Notes: generated by a model not told the origin, from the sequence alone. A stretch of DNA of 15,484 bases from an uncultured Novosphingobium sp. (GCA_946886365.1 CAMPIM010000089.1:1-15484), one strand, 5' to 3'. Shown: positions 1-6,533, numbered from the stretch's first letter. Numbers and translations: made by a program.

Positions 1-230
1 AGGCGGTCTGCACCATGGTCAGCGCGGAAAACCGCAAGGAAAGCCGTGGCGCGCATGCGCATGAGGATTTCCCTAATCGCGATGACGAGACGTGGATGAA
101 GCACACCGTCAGCTGGTTCGACGGTTGGGGCGGCAAGGGCGGCAAGGTGTCGCTCGATTACCGTCCCGTGCACGACTACACGCTCACCGACGAGGCCGAA
201 TATATCAAGCCCAAGGCGCGCGTTTACTAA
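1..230 (+). CDS. sdhA: Succinate dehydrogenase flavoprotein subunit, C-terminal end (partial)
   Basis: Only the last 75 codons are inside the window. The reading frame is open to the left edge (first full codon at position 3), so the ATG at 15 is internal and not a start. The segment carries the family's C-terminal block: a RKESRGAHAHEDF stretch, then FPNRDDETWMKHT, ending in EYIKPKARVY, which matches the close of alphaproteobacterial SdhA. The full protein is the FAD-bearing subunit of complex II. It oxidises succinate to fumarate on the cytoplasmic face of the inner membrane and passes electrons to the SdhB iron-sulfur subunit. A strong terminator lies just after the stop, and no sdhB follows here. 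Identity is secure from these motifs; the catalytic and FAD-binding parts lie outside the window. Confidence 0.93.
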   Translation, partial: AVCTMVSAENRKESRGAHAHEDFPNRDDETWMKHTVSWFDGWGGKGGKVSLDYRPVHDYTLTDEAEYIKPKARVY

Positions 231-257
231 GGCGCTTCGTCAGATGAGATAGGTAAG

Positions 258-289
258 AGGGCGGGCTGCAAGGCTCGCCCTTTTTGTTT
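258..289 (+). terminator. Rho-independent terminator after sdhA
   Basis: A 10-bp stem (258-267 with 272-281, two G-T wobbles in RNA) closes a GCAA tetraloop and is followed by TTTTTGTTT. It sits 28 bases after the sdhA stop and ahead of the next gene, so it should end the sdh transcript. The structure is read directly from the sequence. Confidence 0.85.
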
Positions 290-321
290 ATGGTTAAGTT
301 CAAGTCGAGGGAGGTCGGGCG

Positions 322-753
322 ATGGCGGATGCAAGCAGACATGGCGGCCAGTGTCATTGCGGCGCCGTCCGGTTCGAGGTTGAGCTGAGCAATGGCCTCG
401 ACAGCGCCCGCCGATGCACCTGCTCATTTTGCCGGATGCGGGGCGCCGTAGCTGTTACGGCGAAGTTGGACGGGCTTCATGTCGTTCGGGGCGCCGATAT
501 GCTGACGAGCTATCGCTTCAATACGGGAGCGGCGGAGCATTTCTTCTGCTCGCGGTGCGGCATCTACACGCACCACCAGCGCCGCTCCAATGCAAACGAA
601 TATGGGGTGAATGTGGCATGCCTTGAGGGAATGAGCCCCTTTGATTTCGATGAGGTGCCCGTGCTGGATGGCAAGAACCATCCGAGTGACAATGGCGGGC
701 TTGCGCGGATGGCAGGAGTGCTGCGGTTTATTCGCGCTGAAAGTGAGGGGTGA
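322..753 (+). CDS. GFA/CENP-V family zinc-binding protein
   Basis: This 143-residue protein has the cysteine pattern of the GFA fold (named after glutathione-dependent formaldehyde-activating enzyme): C11-x-C13 followed by GAVRFEV, C32-x-C34-x-x-C37, and C76-x-x-C79-G. These seven cysteines bind the structural and catalytic zinc ions in the family. Family members are small cytoplasmic proteins, and few have a tested activity. The formaldehyde-glutathione role does not extend to most paralogues, so the substrate here is unknown. The start at 322 is supported by a GGGAGG ribosome-binding stretch about eight bases upstream and by the normal position of the first Cys motif. It lies alone between the sdhA terminator and aat, with about 200 bases before aat, so it may be its own transcription unit. 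Confidence 0.87.
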   Translation: MADASRHGGQCHCGAVRFEVELSNGLDSARRCTCSFCRMRGAVAVTAKLDGLHVVRGADMLTSYRFNTGAAEHFFCSRCGIYTHHQRRSNANEYGVNVACLEGMSPFDFDEVPVLDGKNHPSDNGGLARMAGVLRFIRAESEG

Positions 754-825
754 GAGGTAGGTCGCCGAACGGGTTGGGACAGGCCGACTTGTCGGCTGAC
801 GACCAAAATCCGACTCTTTTTATCT

Positions 826-847
826 CCCCTCCCTTTCAAGGGAGGGG
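826..847. repeat. Perfect GC-rich palindrome upstream of aat
   Basis: The 754-951 gap contains a 10-bp perfect inverted repeat, CCCCTCCCTT (826-835) and AAGGGAGGGG (838-847), separated by TC. A second, smaller inverted repeat (GCCGAC / GTCGGC, 783-796) and a T-rich run (815-821) lie just before it. The right arm resembles a ribosome-binding site and is followed two bases later by an in-frame ATG at 850, upstream of the preferred aat start. It could be a weak terminator for the previous gene, a dispersed repeat, or a translation-control hairpin. The sequence does not decide between these. Confidence 0.5.
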
Positions 848-951
848 CTATGACTGCAATCCACCCCTCGATGTCATTGCGGAGCTACGTTTTAGAATTG
901 CGGCAAAGCCCCTCTGGCGCCCGTGCCATCGTCTCGCTAAGCCTTCATCCA

Positions 952-1707
952 ATGACGATAGATCCTCTGGTCCTGCTGCAGGCCTATTCCATCGGCGTGT
1001 TTCCCATGTCGGATGACCGGGATGCGGAGGAGGTTTATTGGATTGAGCCCAAGCGGCGAGCGATCATGCCGCTCCATGGCTTTCGCATGTCCCATTCGCT
1101 GGCCAAGACGATCCGGCAGGAGCGTTTCCGCGTGACTGCCAACCGCGACTTTGGCGGTATTGTCTCGCTATGCGCGCAGGCGGCGGAGGATCGGCCGTCG
1201 ACCTGGATCAACAAGGAGATCGAGCAGACATACCGGCATCTGCACGAGATCGGCTTTGCGCATTCGATCGAGGTTTGGGATGGCGAGGAGCTGGCGGGGG
1301 GCCTCTATGGCGTCGCTTTGGGCCAAGCCTTTTTTGGCGAAAGCATGGTGTCTCGAAAAACCGATGCTTCAAAGGTCGCTCTGGCTTGGCTCACCGCCCG
1401 CATGCTCTTTTCAGGCTTCACCTTGCTCGACTGCCAATTCATGACCGACCATCTTCGGTCATTGGGCGCGATAGAAATCAGCCAGAAGGATTATCTGGGG
1501 TTGTTGGCAGGTGCGCTGGGCGATGTGCCGCTAGGCGCGGGCCGTTCTTCGGCATTGGCCGGGGGTTCGGGGGGCTGGGCCGAACTGGCATTTGCGCCGC
1601 TCGGCGGAGACGCGTCCGATGGGGGTTCGCCTTTGCCGCCAAGCTTGACCGTGTCGGGGCCGCTTTCCGGCCAGGACATCGTGCAGCTTCTTACCCATAC
1701 ATCGTAG
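952..1707 (+). CDS. aat: Leucyl/phenylalanyl-tRNA--protein transferase
   Basis: Aat transfers Leu or Phe from aminoacyl-tRNA onto proteins with N-terminal Arg or Lys, marking them for ClpS/ClpAP degradation in the cytoplasm. Family blocks are visible in order: LLQAYSIGVFPMS and VYWIEPKRRAIMPL near the N terminus, then STWINKEIEQTYRHLHEIGFAHSIE, GGLYGVALGQAFFGESMVS, DCQFMTDHLRSLGAIEISQKDYL. I place the start at 952 (MTIDPLVLLQ). The open frame reaches ATG 850, but those 34 extra residues look unlike the family. The 251-residue product is a little longer than E. coli Aat (about 234) because of a Gly/Ser/Pro-rich tail ending QLLTHTS. That tail overlaps the convergent DUF2155 gene by 217 bp. No clear Shine-Dalgarno precedes 952. 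Confidence 0.92.
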   Translation: MTIDPLVLLQAYSIGVFPMSDDRDAEEVYWIEPKRRAIMPLHGFRMSHSLAKTIRQERFRVTANRDFGGIVSLCAQAAEDRPSTWINKEIEQTYRHLHEIGFAHSIEVWDGEELAGGLYGVALGQAFFGESMVSRKTDASKVALAWLTARMLFSGFTLLDCQFMTDHLRSLGAIEISQKDYLGLLAGALGDVPLGAGRSSALAGGSGGWAELAFAPLGGDASDGGSPLPPSLTVSGPLSGQDIVQLLTHTS

Positions 1708-2150
1708 ATAGGATGCTGCACCACGTTGCGGTCGGGCCGTTCCTTGAACAGCCAGCCCGAAAAGTTGCGGCGCCACTTATTGTCGGCGGTGCTGCGCACA
1801 TCGAGTTGAACGAAAGCCCCGGTTTCGTGAACATTTTCCCAGGGGGCGGTCGTCTCACACGCCTGCAGGCGGACGATTGCGTCGCCTACGCGTAAGGCGT
1901 CGCCGGGCTTCATCGTGAGGTCGGTGGTGATGCCGTTGCGCTTGTTGAGCAGGCCGATCACCGCGACGCGATCCGCCATGGGCGTGCCAGGCAGGGCAGA
2001 AGAATCGCCATTGCGAATCTTCTGCCCCTCGATCTTCACGGGGCCGGTCTGGTTCGCAGTGGGGAGTTCATCGCCGCCGCAGGCCGCAAGCGACAGCAGC
2101 AGGGCGAGGGGCAGGATCGGCAGGACCGTCCCCGCCGGGCGCAGGGTCAT
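1491..2150 (-). CDS. DUF2155 domain lipoprotein
   Basis: The 219-residue product starts with a lipoprotein signal (hydrophobic LPILPLALLLSLAAC, lipobox LAAC, Cys24), so it should be acylated and face the periplasm. The middle carries the DUF2155 core: an AVIGLLNKRNGITTDLTMKPGD region, LQACETTAPWENVHETGAFVQL, NFSGWLFKERPDRNVVQHPIYDVWVRSC. Function is unknown. The last 50 or so residues are a Pro/Ser/Ala-rich tail encoded opposite the aat 3' end. The start at 2150 is chosen because its ATG overlaps the stop of the upstream NDUFA12-like gene (ATGA), implying translational coupling; an ATG six codons earlier (2168) is less likely. Adjacency to a complex I accessory subunit and aat is, from memory, common in alphaproteobacteria. 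Confidence 0.85.
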   Translation of the reverse strand: MTLRPAGTVLPILPLALLLSLAACGGDELPTANQTGPVKIEGQKIRNGDSSALPGTPMADRVAVIGLLNKRNGITTDLTMKPGDALRVGDAIVRLQACETTAPWENVHETGAFVQLDVRSTADNKWRRNFSGWLFKERPDRNVVQHPIYDVWVRSCTMSWPESGPDTVKLGGKGEPPSDASPPSGANASSAQPPEPPANAEERPAPSGTSPSAPANNPR

Positions 2151-2545
2151 GATGCGTCGGGGCTCCACGCTTCATAATCGCCGGTCGCGCGCTGACGCTG
2201 CGCACCCTTTTCCAGCGCACCCGTGGGCCGGTAAGCATTGGGCGTGCCAGTCGCGTTGGGCGTGAAATCCCGTTCCCAGATACGAGGCGGAGGAAGGAAG
2301 CTTTCCGGCGTTCCTTCGATCGTGTGATGCAGCCACCCGTGCCATTCGGCAGGCACGCGGCTGGCGTCATTATTACCGTTGTAAATTACCCAGCGGCGGG
2401 TGCGCCCGTGCACGTCCGTGCCGCCTTCATAATAGATATTGCCCTGATGGTCCTCGCCCACTCTTTTGCCCTTGCGGGAGGTGTAAAGTGCGGTGCCGAT
2501 GGTCGCGCCATTCCACCAGGTGAAGATCTTGGCCAGGATTCCCAT
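2147..2545 (-). CDS. NADH:ubiquinone oxidoreductase NDUFA12-like (17.2 kDa) subunit
   Basis: This 132-residue protein resembles the NDUFA12/B17.2 accessory subunit of complex I, one of the few mitochondrial-type supernumerary subunits also found in alphaproteobacteria. Visible blocks are MGILAKIFTWWNGATIGT, the basic GKRVGEDHQGNIYYEGG, RRWVIYNG, and the hallmark VPAEWHGWLHHTIEGTP followed by an arginine/proline-rich end. There is no signal peptide or membrane segment, as expected for a subunit on the matrix/cytoplasmic arm. The main nuo operon is not in the window. Its stop overlaps the DUF2155 start by four bases, and the DUF192 gene ends 51 bases upstream, so the three are probably co-transcribed. 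Identity is confident; individual contacts within the complex are not deducible here. Confidence 0.9.
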   Translation of the reverse strand: MGILAKIFTWWNGATIGTALYTSRKGKRVGEDHQGNIYYEGGTDVHGRTRRWVIYNGNNDASRVPAEWHGWLHHTIEGTPESFLPPPRIWERDFTPNATGTPNAYRPTGALEKGAQRQRATGDYEAWSPDAS

Positions 2546-2596
2546 GGGGCAAGCGCTTAGCGCCTGCTGTGGGGGATTGGCAAGGCGGATATGGCG

Positions 2597-3124
2597 TCAG
2601 CGGGTGAGCGGTGGGCAGAAATCGAGGTTGGCGGGGCTTTTGACCGTAGGATCGACGCAGCTGCCCCAGGATACGCTGTCGCCCTCGGCGATGCCGAGTT
2701 CAGCGGCCCGCCCGCCTCGCAGCTCAAGGACGGCCGCCACAGGAACCCCAGCAGAAACCGGCACGCGTGAATAGGGGGCGGCATTGGCGGCGATGAAGGC
2801 GATCGCGCCGTCGGTGCGGATGAAGATCATGTCGAGCGGGATCAGGGTGTCCTTCATCCAGAAGCTAGCGGTGCGGGGCGGCGACATGGGAAAGAGCATG
2901 CCGCTATTTGCATCCAGGGACTTGCGGAGCATCAGGCCCTTTTCCTGCTCCTTTTCGGTGATGGCGGTTTCCACCGCAAAACGATGCCTGCCCGAGTCCG
3001 TACGGATTTCAAGGGGGAGCAGATTGGTCTGCTGGTTTGTAGGACTGGCGGTCTTTTCCGCCTTTGGCTGAGTGGGAGAACAGGCGGCTAAAACCGCGAC
3101 CAGGAAGGGAAAGGCGATCCGCAT
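2597..3124 (-). CDS. DUF192 family lipoprotein
   Basis: This 175-residue protein begins MRIAFPFLVAVLAAC, a short lipoprotein signal with lipobox LAAC and acylated Cys15, followed by a Lys/Thr/Gln-rich linker. The rest is a DUF192 (COG1430) domain: FAVETAITEKEQEKGLMLRK, GMLFPMSPPRTASFWMKDT, LIPLDMIFIRTDGAI, then VLELRGGRAAELGIAEGDSV. The domain is widespread and has no assigned biochemical role. An envelope location is inferred from the signal. It is downstream of recX (65-base gap with no obvious terminator) and upstream of the NDUFA12-like gene, all on the minus strand. The start is set by the signal peptide; the ribosome-binding site is weak. Confidence 0.87.
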   Translation of the reverse strand: MRIAFPFLVAVLAACSPTQPKAEKTASPTNQQTNLLPLEIRTDSGRHRFAVETAITEKEQEKGLMLRKSLDANSGMLFPMSPPRTASFWMKDTLIPLDMIFIRTDGAIAFIAANAAPYSRVPVSAGVPVAAVLELRGGRAAELGIAEGDSVSWGSCVDPTVKSPANLDFCPPLTR

Positions 3125-3189
3125 CCTATTGTGCTAGCCTATCCGGGAGTAGTGGCGCCACAGATTTTCCGAGGCCCTATGGCGCGCCG

Positions 3190-3714
3190 TCACTGGTCGG
3201 GGTCTGGCGGTTCGCCTGGAGCAGCGTCCGTCCAGCGACGGGCAGTGTCGAAACTGTGGCCTGCGCGCAGGAAAGCGGCGATGGTCTTTTCGCGCTGTTT
3301 AGGATCGGTTGCTGCCGTGGCATAGGGGCCGAGCCGTTTGCGGCGAGCAAAACGATCGGCCGCAGCCCAGCTATCGTTATCGACCTGAGCGTCTGCTTCC
3401 GCGCGATCAGTGTCCGCTATGCCATCGGCGCGCAAGGTCTGCGCAACGCGGCGTGCGCCATAGCCGCGACGGGTAAGCGCCGCGCTTTTCATGACGGCAA
3501 AGCTGCGATCATCGACATAACGCAGTTCAGCCAGCCGCTCGACCAGCCGTTCCGGCGCGGGCGGACCTTCGCCAGCCCATCCGCGTTCCTGCAACTTGCG
3601 GTTGAGATAAGCGAGCAGCTTCGCCCGGCTCGTCGCGAAACGGCCGACGTAACGCAGGGCCAGATCGCGCAGGCTGTCGCCATCGAGCGGGGGGCGGGGG
3701 CGTTTGCCGGTCAT
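3190..3714 (-). CDS. recX: RecX family regulatory protein
   Basis: The 174-residue product looks like RecX, a small helical-repeat protein that binds RecA filaments and modulates recombinase activity. Repeat-like segments can be seen: LRDLALRYVGRFATSRAKLLAYLNRKL, then LVERLAELRYVDDRSFAVMKSAALTRRGYGARRVAQTLRADGI, and a C-terminal block with DRFARRKRLGPY and KTIAAFLRAGHSFDTARRW. I chose the ATG at 3714 (MTGKRPRPP). It has a GAAGG ribosome-binding stretch about nine bases upstream, and the 36 residues before it, from 3822, do not resemble RecX. recA is not adjacent. No alphaproteobacterial LexA box (GTTC-N7-GTTC) was seen upstream. It may be the first gene of the minus-strand run ending at DUF2155. 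Confidence 0.83.
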   Translation of the reverse strand: MTGKRPRPPLDGDSLRDLALRYVGRFATSRAKLLAYLNRKLQERGWAGEGPPAPERLVERLAELRYVDDRSFAVMKSAALTRRGYGARRVAQTLRADGIADTDRAEADAQVDNDSWAAADRFARRKRLGPYATAATDPKQREKTIAAFLRAGHSFDTARRWTDAAPGEPPDPDQ

Positions 3715-3897
3715 GTGAGCGCCTTCATGGCAATGGTTTATGCAACGGGCGCCTTGATTATGCCACAGTGGGGCCGGAATTTTACCGCGCCTCATGCTGT
3801 AGAAGGCCAAGCTGGAATGCAACTATCCGGTGCATTGCCGCTTCAAAGATGATAGCGGCCCGCCCGGATGACAAGATTGAAATTGGGTGAAACCAAT

Positions 3898-5637
3898 ATG
3901 ACGGGTTCGCAAAGCATGATGGCACCGACGCCGACCAATGACGCCCTTCCCCGGCGCTTCTCGGATTTCGAGACGCTGGGCGAGGCGCTCGACTATGCGG
4001 CGCAGGGGCAGCGCGGGCTGAATTTCCATGATGCGCGTGGCAATCTGGCGCGGCCCTATCCCTTTGCCGAACTGCGCACCGATGCCATCGCATGCGCCCA
4101 CCGCCTGATCGCCCATGGTGTGAAGCCGGAGCATCGCGTGGCTCTGGTGGCCGAAACGGGTACGGACTTTGCGCAACTTTTCTTCGGCATTATCTATGCC
4201 GGTGCGTGGCCGGTGCCGCTGCCGCTGCCCACCAGCTTTGGCGGCAAGGAAAGCTACATTGACCAGCTGAACGTCCAATTGGATAGCTGTGATCCGATGC
4301 TGTTCCTCTTCCCCAAGGAACTGGAAGAGATGGCGGGGGAGTCCGGCCGCCAGAAAAATGTCGAGAGCATCGCGTTCGAGGATTTCATCGCGCGCGAGGC
4401 CGTGGCCTGCGATCTGCCGCAGGCGAAGGGCGAGGAAATCGCCTATCTGCAATATTCCAGCGGTTCGACCCGCTTCCCGCATGGCGTTGCCGTGACGCAC
4501 CATGCGCTGCTCAGCAACCTCGCCGCGCACAGCCATGGTATGCAGGTGCAGGATAGCGATCGCTGCATCAGCTGGCTGCCTTGGTATCATGACATGGGTC
4601 TAGTCGGCTGCTTCCTGTCCGTCGTCGCTAACCAGGTGTCGACCGATTATATGAAGACCGAGGATTTTGCCCGCCGTCCGCTGGCGTGGCTGGACCTCAT
4701 CAGCCGCAATGAAGGCACCTCGATCAGCTATTCGCCGACATTCGGCTACGACATTTGCGCACGGCGCATGTCGAGCCAGACGAAGGCTCAGGATCGGTTC
4801 GACCTGTCGCGCTGGCGGCTCGCGGGCAATGGCGCGGACATGATCCGGCCCGACGTGATGCAGAGCTTCGTCGACGCCTTCGCTGATGCGGGTTTCTCGC
4901 CCAAGGCTTTCCTGCCGAGCTATGGTCTGGCCGAAGCCACGTTGGCGGTCACCATCATGCCGCCAGGTGAGGGTATCATCGTCGAGCTGGTCGAGGAAAC
5001 CGACCTGTCGGGCGGCGACGCGACCGAGGGACGCCCGCAACGCTTTCGTTCGATCGTCAATTGCGGCAGGCCCGCGCGCGACATGATTGTGGAAATCCGT
5101 GACGAGGACGGCGGGCTGCTGAATGAGCGGCAGATCGGCAAGGTCTGGACTACCGGCCCATCGCTGATGGTGGGCTATTTCCGCGATCAGGAGGCTACCG
5201 ACGCCTGCATGGCGGATGGTTGGCTCGACACCGGCGACATGGGCTATCTGAGCGACGGCTATCTCTACATTGTCGGCCGCGCCAAGGACATGATCATCAT
5301 CAACGGCAAGAATCACTGGCCGCAGGATATTGAGTGGGCCGTTGAGCAGTTGCCTGGTTTCAAGCAGGGCGACATCGCGGCCTTCGCGATCACCACGCCG
5401 GGCGGCGAGGAAGCGCCTGCCGTGCTGGTGCATTGCCGGACGTCCGACAATGACGAGCGTACGCGGCTGCGCGACCAGATTCGCGAGCGGGTGCGGGCGA
5501 TCACCGGTATGAATTGCGTCGTGGAGCTGGTTCCGCCGCGTACCTTGCCACGCACGAGTTCGGGTAAATTGAGCCGGTCGAAGGCGCGGAACCTGTATCT
5601 GACGGGTGAGATCAGGCCTTATGACATTGCTGCTTGA
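3898..5637 (+). CDS. Fatty acyl-AMP ligase (FAAL-type AMP-dependent synthetase)
   Basis: This 579-residue adenylating enzyme is closest in pattern to FAALs, which form acyl-AMP and usually load the acyl group on an acyl carrier protein rather than CoA. Motifs in order: P-loop-like YSSGSTRFPHGV (about 186-197), WLPWYHDMGLVG, the A5 motif PSYGLAEATL, GWLDTGDMGYLSDGYLYIVGR, KDMIIINGKNHWPQDIE, and A10 LPRTSSGKLSRS with the catalytic lysine at 557. The usual PKG of motif A3 is PHG here. No signal or transmembrane segment is seen. The ATG at 3898 is preferred (GGGTGA seven bases upstream); the frame also offers ATG 3868. No ACP, PKS or serine palmitoyltransferase gene is in view, so the pathway is open; see findings for a sphingolipid hypothesis. 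Confidence 0.87.
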   Translation: MTGSQSMMAPTPTNDALPRRFSDFETLGEALDYAAQGQRGLNFHDARGNLARPYPFAELRTDAIACAHRLIAHGVKPEHRVALVAETGTDFAQLFFGIIYAGAWPVPLPLPTSFGGKESYIDQLNVQLDSCDPMLFLFPKELEEMAGESGRQKNVESIAFEDFIAREAVACDLPQAKGEEIAYLQYSSGSTRFPHGVAVTHHALLSNLAAHSHGMQVQDSDRCISWLPWYHDMGLVGCFLSVVANQVSTDYMKTEDFARRPLAWLDLISRNEGTSISYSPTFGYDICARRMSSQTKAQDRFDLSRWRLAGNGADMIRPDVMQSFVDAFADAGFSPKAFLPSYGLAEATLAVTIMPPGEGIIVELVEETDLSGGDATEGRPQRFRSIVNCGRPARDMIVEIRDEDGGLLNERQIGKVWTTGPSLMVGYFRDQEATDACMADGWLDTGDMGYLSDGYLYIVGRAKDMIIINGKNHWPQDIEWAVEQLPGFKQGDIAAFAITTPGGEEAPAVLVHCRTSDNDERTRLRDQIRERVRAITGMNCVVELVPPRTLPRTSSGKLSRSKARNLYLTGEIRPYDIAA

Positions 5638-5640
5638 TTG

Positions 5641-5662
5641 GTGCGTCCGCTCCGGAACGCAC
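5641..5662 (+). terminator. Possible 3' hairpin of the acyl-AMP ligase transcript
   Basis: GTGCGT (5641-5646) and ACGCAC (5657-5662) form a 6-bp stem that can extend with CCG/CGG around a bulge. It begins four bases after the ligase stop. There is no T-run, so it is at best a weak or Rho-assisted end, or a 3'-end stabiliser. Confidence 0.3.
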
Positions 5663-5687
5663 TGAGGCATAATAGGATAACTAACCT

Positions 5688-5764
5688 CCGTTCGGGCTGA
5701 GCTTGTCGAAGCCCTTCACTTGCTTCAGCGAAGTAAAGCCCTTCGACAAGCTCAGGGCGAACGG
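5688..5764. repeat. Paired inverted-hairpin repeat (REP/BIME-like) at a convergent junction
   Basis: Two inverted copies of a unit containing TGAGCTTGTCGAAG lie at 5688-5714 and 5738-5764, enclosed by CCGTTCG and CGAACGG. Over 27 positions the arms pair except for two 2-base mismatches. The arms also close separately: GGGCT/AGCCC (5694-5698 with 5710-5714) and GCCCT/AGGGC (5738-5742 with 5754-5758). It occupies the space between the converging acyl-AMP ligase and ParA genes. I recognise the core as a sequence dispersed in sphingomonad genomes, from memory rather than a search. A likely effect is bidirectional termination or mRNA 3'-end protection. Confidence 0.75.
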
Positions 5765-5780
5765 CGGTTCAGTAGCGTTT

Positions 5781-6533
5781 TTAGCTCGCCTTCAGCACCT
5801 GCCGCTCGATCGTCGTCCACAGGCCTGCGAAAGCCTGCGCCGGGGGTGAAGACGCCGCGAAGGCACCCAGCGGCTTCCTCTTCACCGTCATCTGTTCGAC
5901 CATGCTGGCCATCGGGACAGCGGGCCAGCCGGGCTGTTCCTCCAGCGCCTTGCGGTGAAGCGCGCGGCGGCGGTCGACCATGGAATAGACGGGCAAGATC
6001 GGTGGATGCGATCCGCCGCGCTGGACGAGGTAGCGCGCTACTTCGCCCATTGCGCGTTGCGACAGGGGCGAGGGGATGACCGGGATCACGATCATATCGG
6101 CGGCACGCAGTACCTGTTCGCTGGTTTCAGTGAGGCCGGGCGGGCAATCCAGGATGATGCGGTCATAATCCTTGCCCAAATTTTCAATCAGCTTTGCGAG
6201 CCGTTTCTTCTTGTCCATCTCGCGAAAGAGGTGGTCGAGGCTGCGCAGAGAGGTGTCGGCGGCGATCAGGTCGAGGCCGGGTACGGTCGAAGGCTGGATG
6301 AGCTTGCGCACCTCCACATCCTTGCTGAAGATCGCTTGCGCCGCGTCACGGCTCTGCTTGTCAGTGGAGATGAGCCAACTGGCGGCAGCCTGTGGATCAA
6401 GGTCCCACAGCAACGTCCGCCGCCGAGAGATGGATGCAGATGCCCAAGCCAGATTGATCGCGAAGGTGGTTTTGCCAACGCCACCTTTGAGGCTGTAGAC
6501 GGCGATGGTCGCCAATGCCGGTTCCTTTGCCAT
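5781..6533 (-). CDS. ParA/MinD-family ATPase (orphan)
   Basis: The 250-residue protein has a deviant Walker A motif, SLKGGVGKTT, with signature lysine K16 and P-loop lysine K21. It also has the LLWDLDPQ A' motif (D44/D46) and a hydrophobic IILDCPPG Walker B (D129). These mark ATP-dependent dimerising ATPases of the ParA/MinD group that position cargo on the nucleoid or membrane. No ParB partner, parS-like repeats, amphipathic MinD-type C-terminal helix, or obvious cargo gene is adjacent, so the role is unknown. The frame is open far upstream (to 6854, into the DAHP synthase gene), but that extension is antisense or terminator sequence. The start at 6533 gives a normal-length protein with the P-loop near the N terminus. 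The Shine-Dalgarno is weak (CACCCC before ATG). Confidence 0.85.
   Translation of the reverse strand: MAKEPALATIAVYSLKGGVGKTTFAINLAWASASISRRRTLLWDLDPQAAASWLISTDKQSRDAAQAIFSKDVEVRKLIQPSTVPGLDLIAADTSLRSLDHLFREMDKKKRLAKLIENLGKDYDRIILDCPPGLTETSEQVLRAADMIVIPVIPSPLSQRAMGEVARYLVQRGGSHPPILPVYSMVDRRRALHRKALEEQPGWPAVPMASMVEQMTVKRKPLGAFAASSPPAQAFAGLWTTIERQVLKAS

Noticed and set aside
3064..3852. Plus-strand frame of 262 codons opposite recX.
   Set aside because: It lies antisense to a recognisable RecX and overlaps the divergent promoter region; its composition is that of a shadow frame.
4600..5670. Long minus-strand frame (356 codons), and another at 3823-4590, opposite the acyl-AMP ligase.
   Set aside because: Both lie antisense to a gene with complete adenylation motifs and show no recognisable domain or ribosome-binding site.
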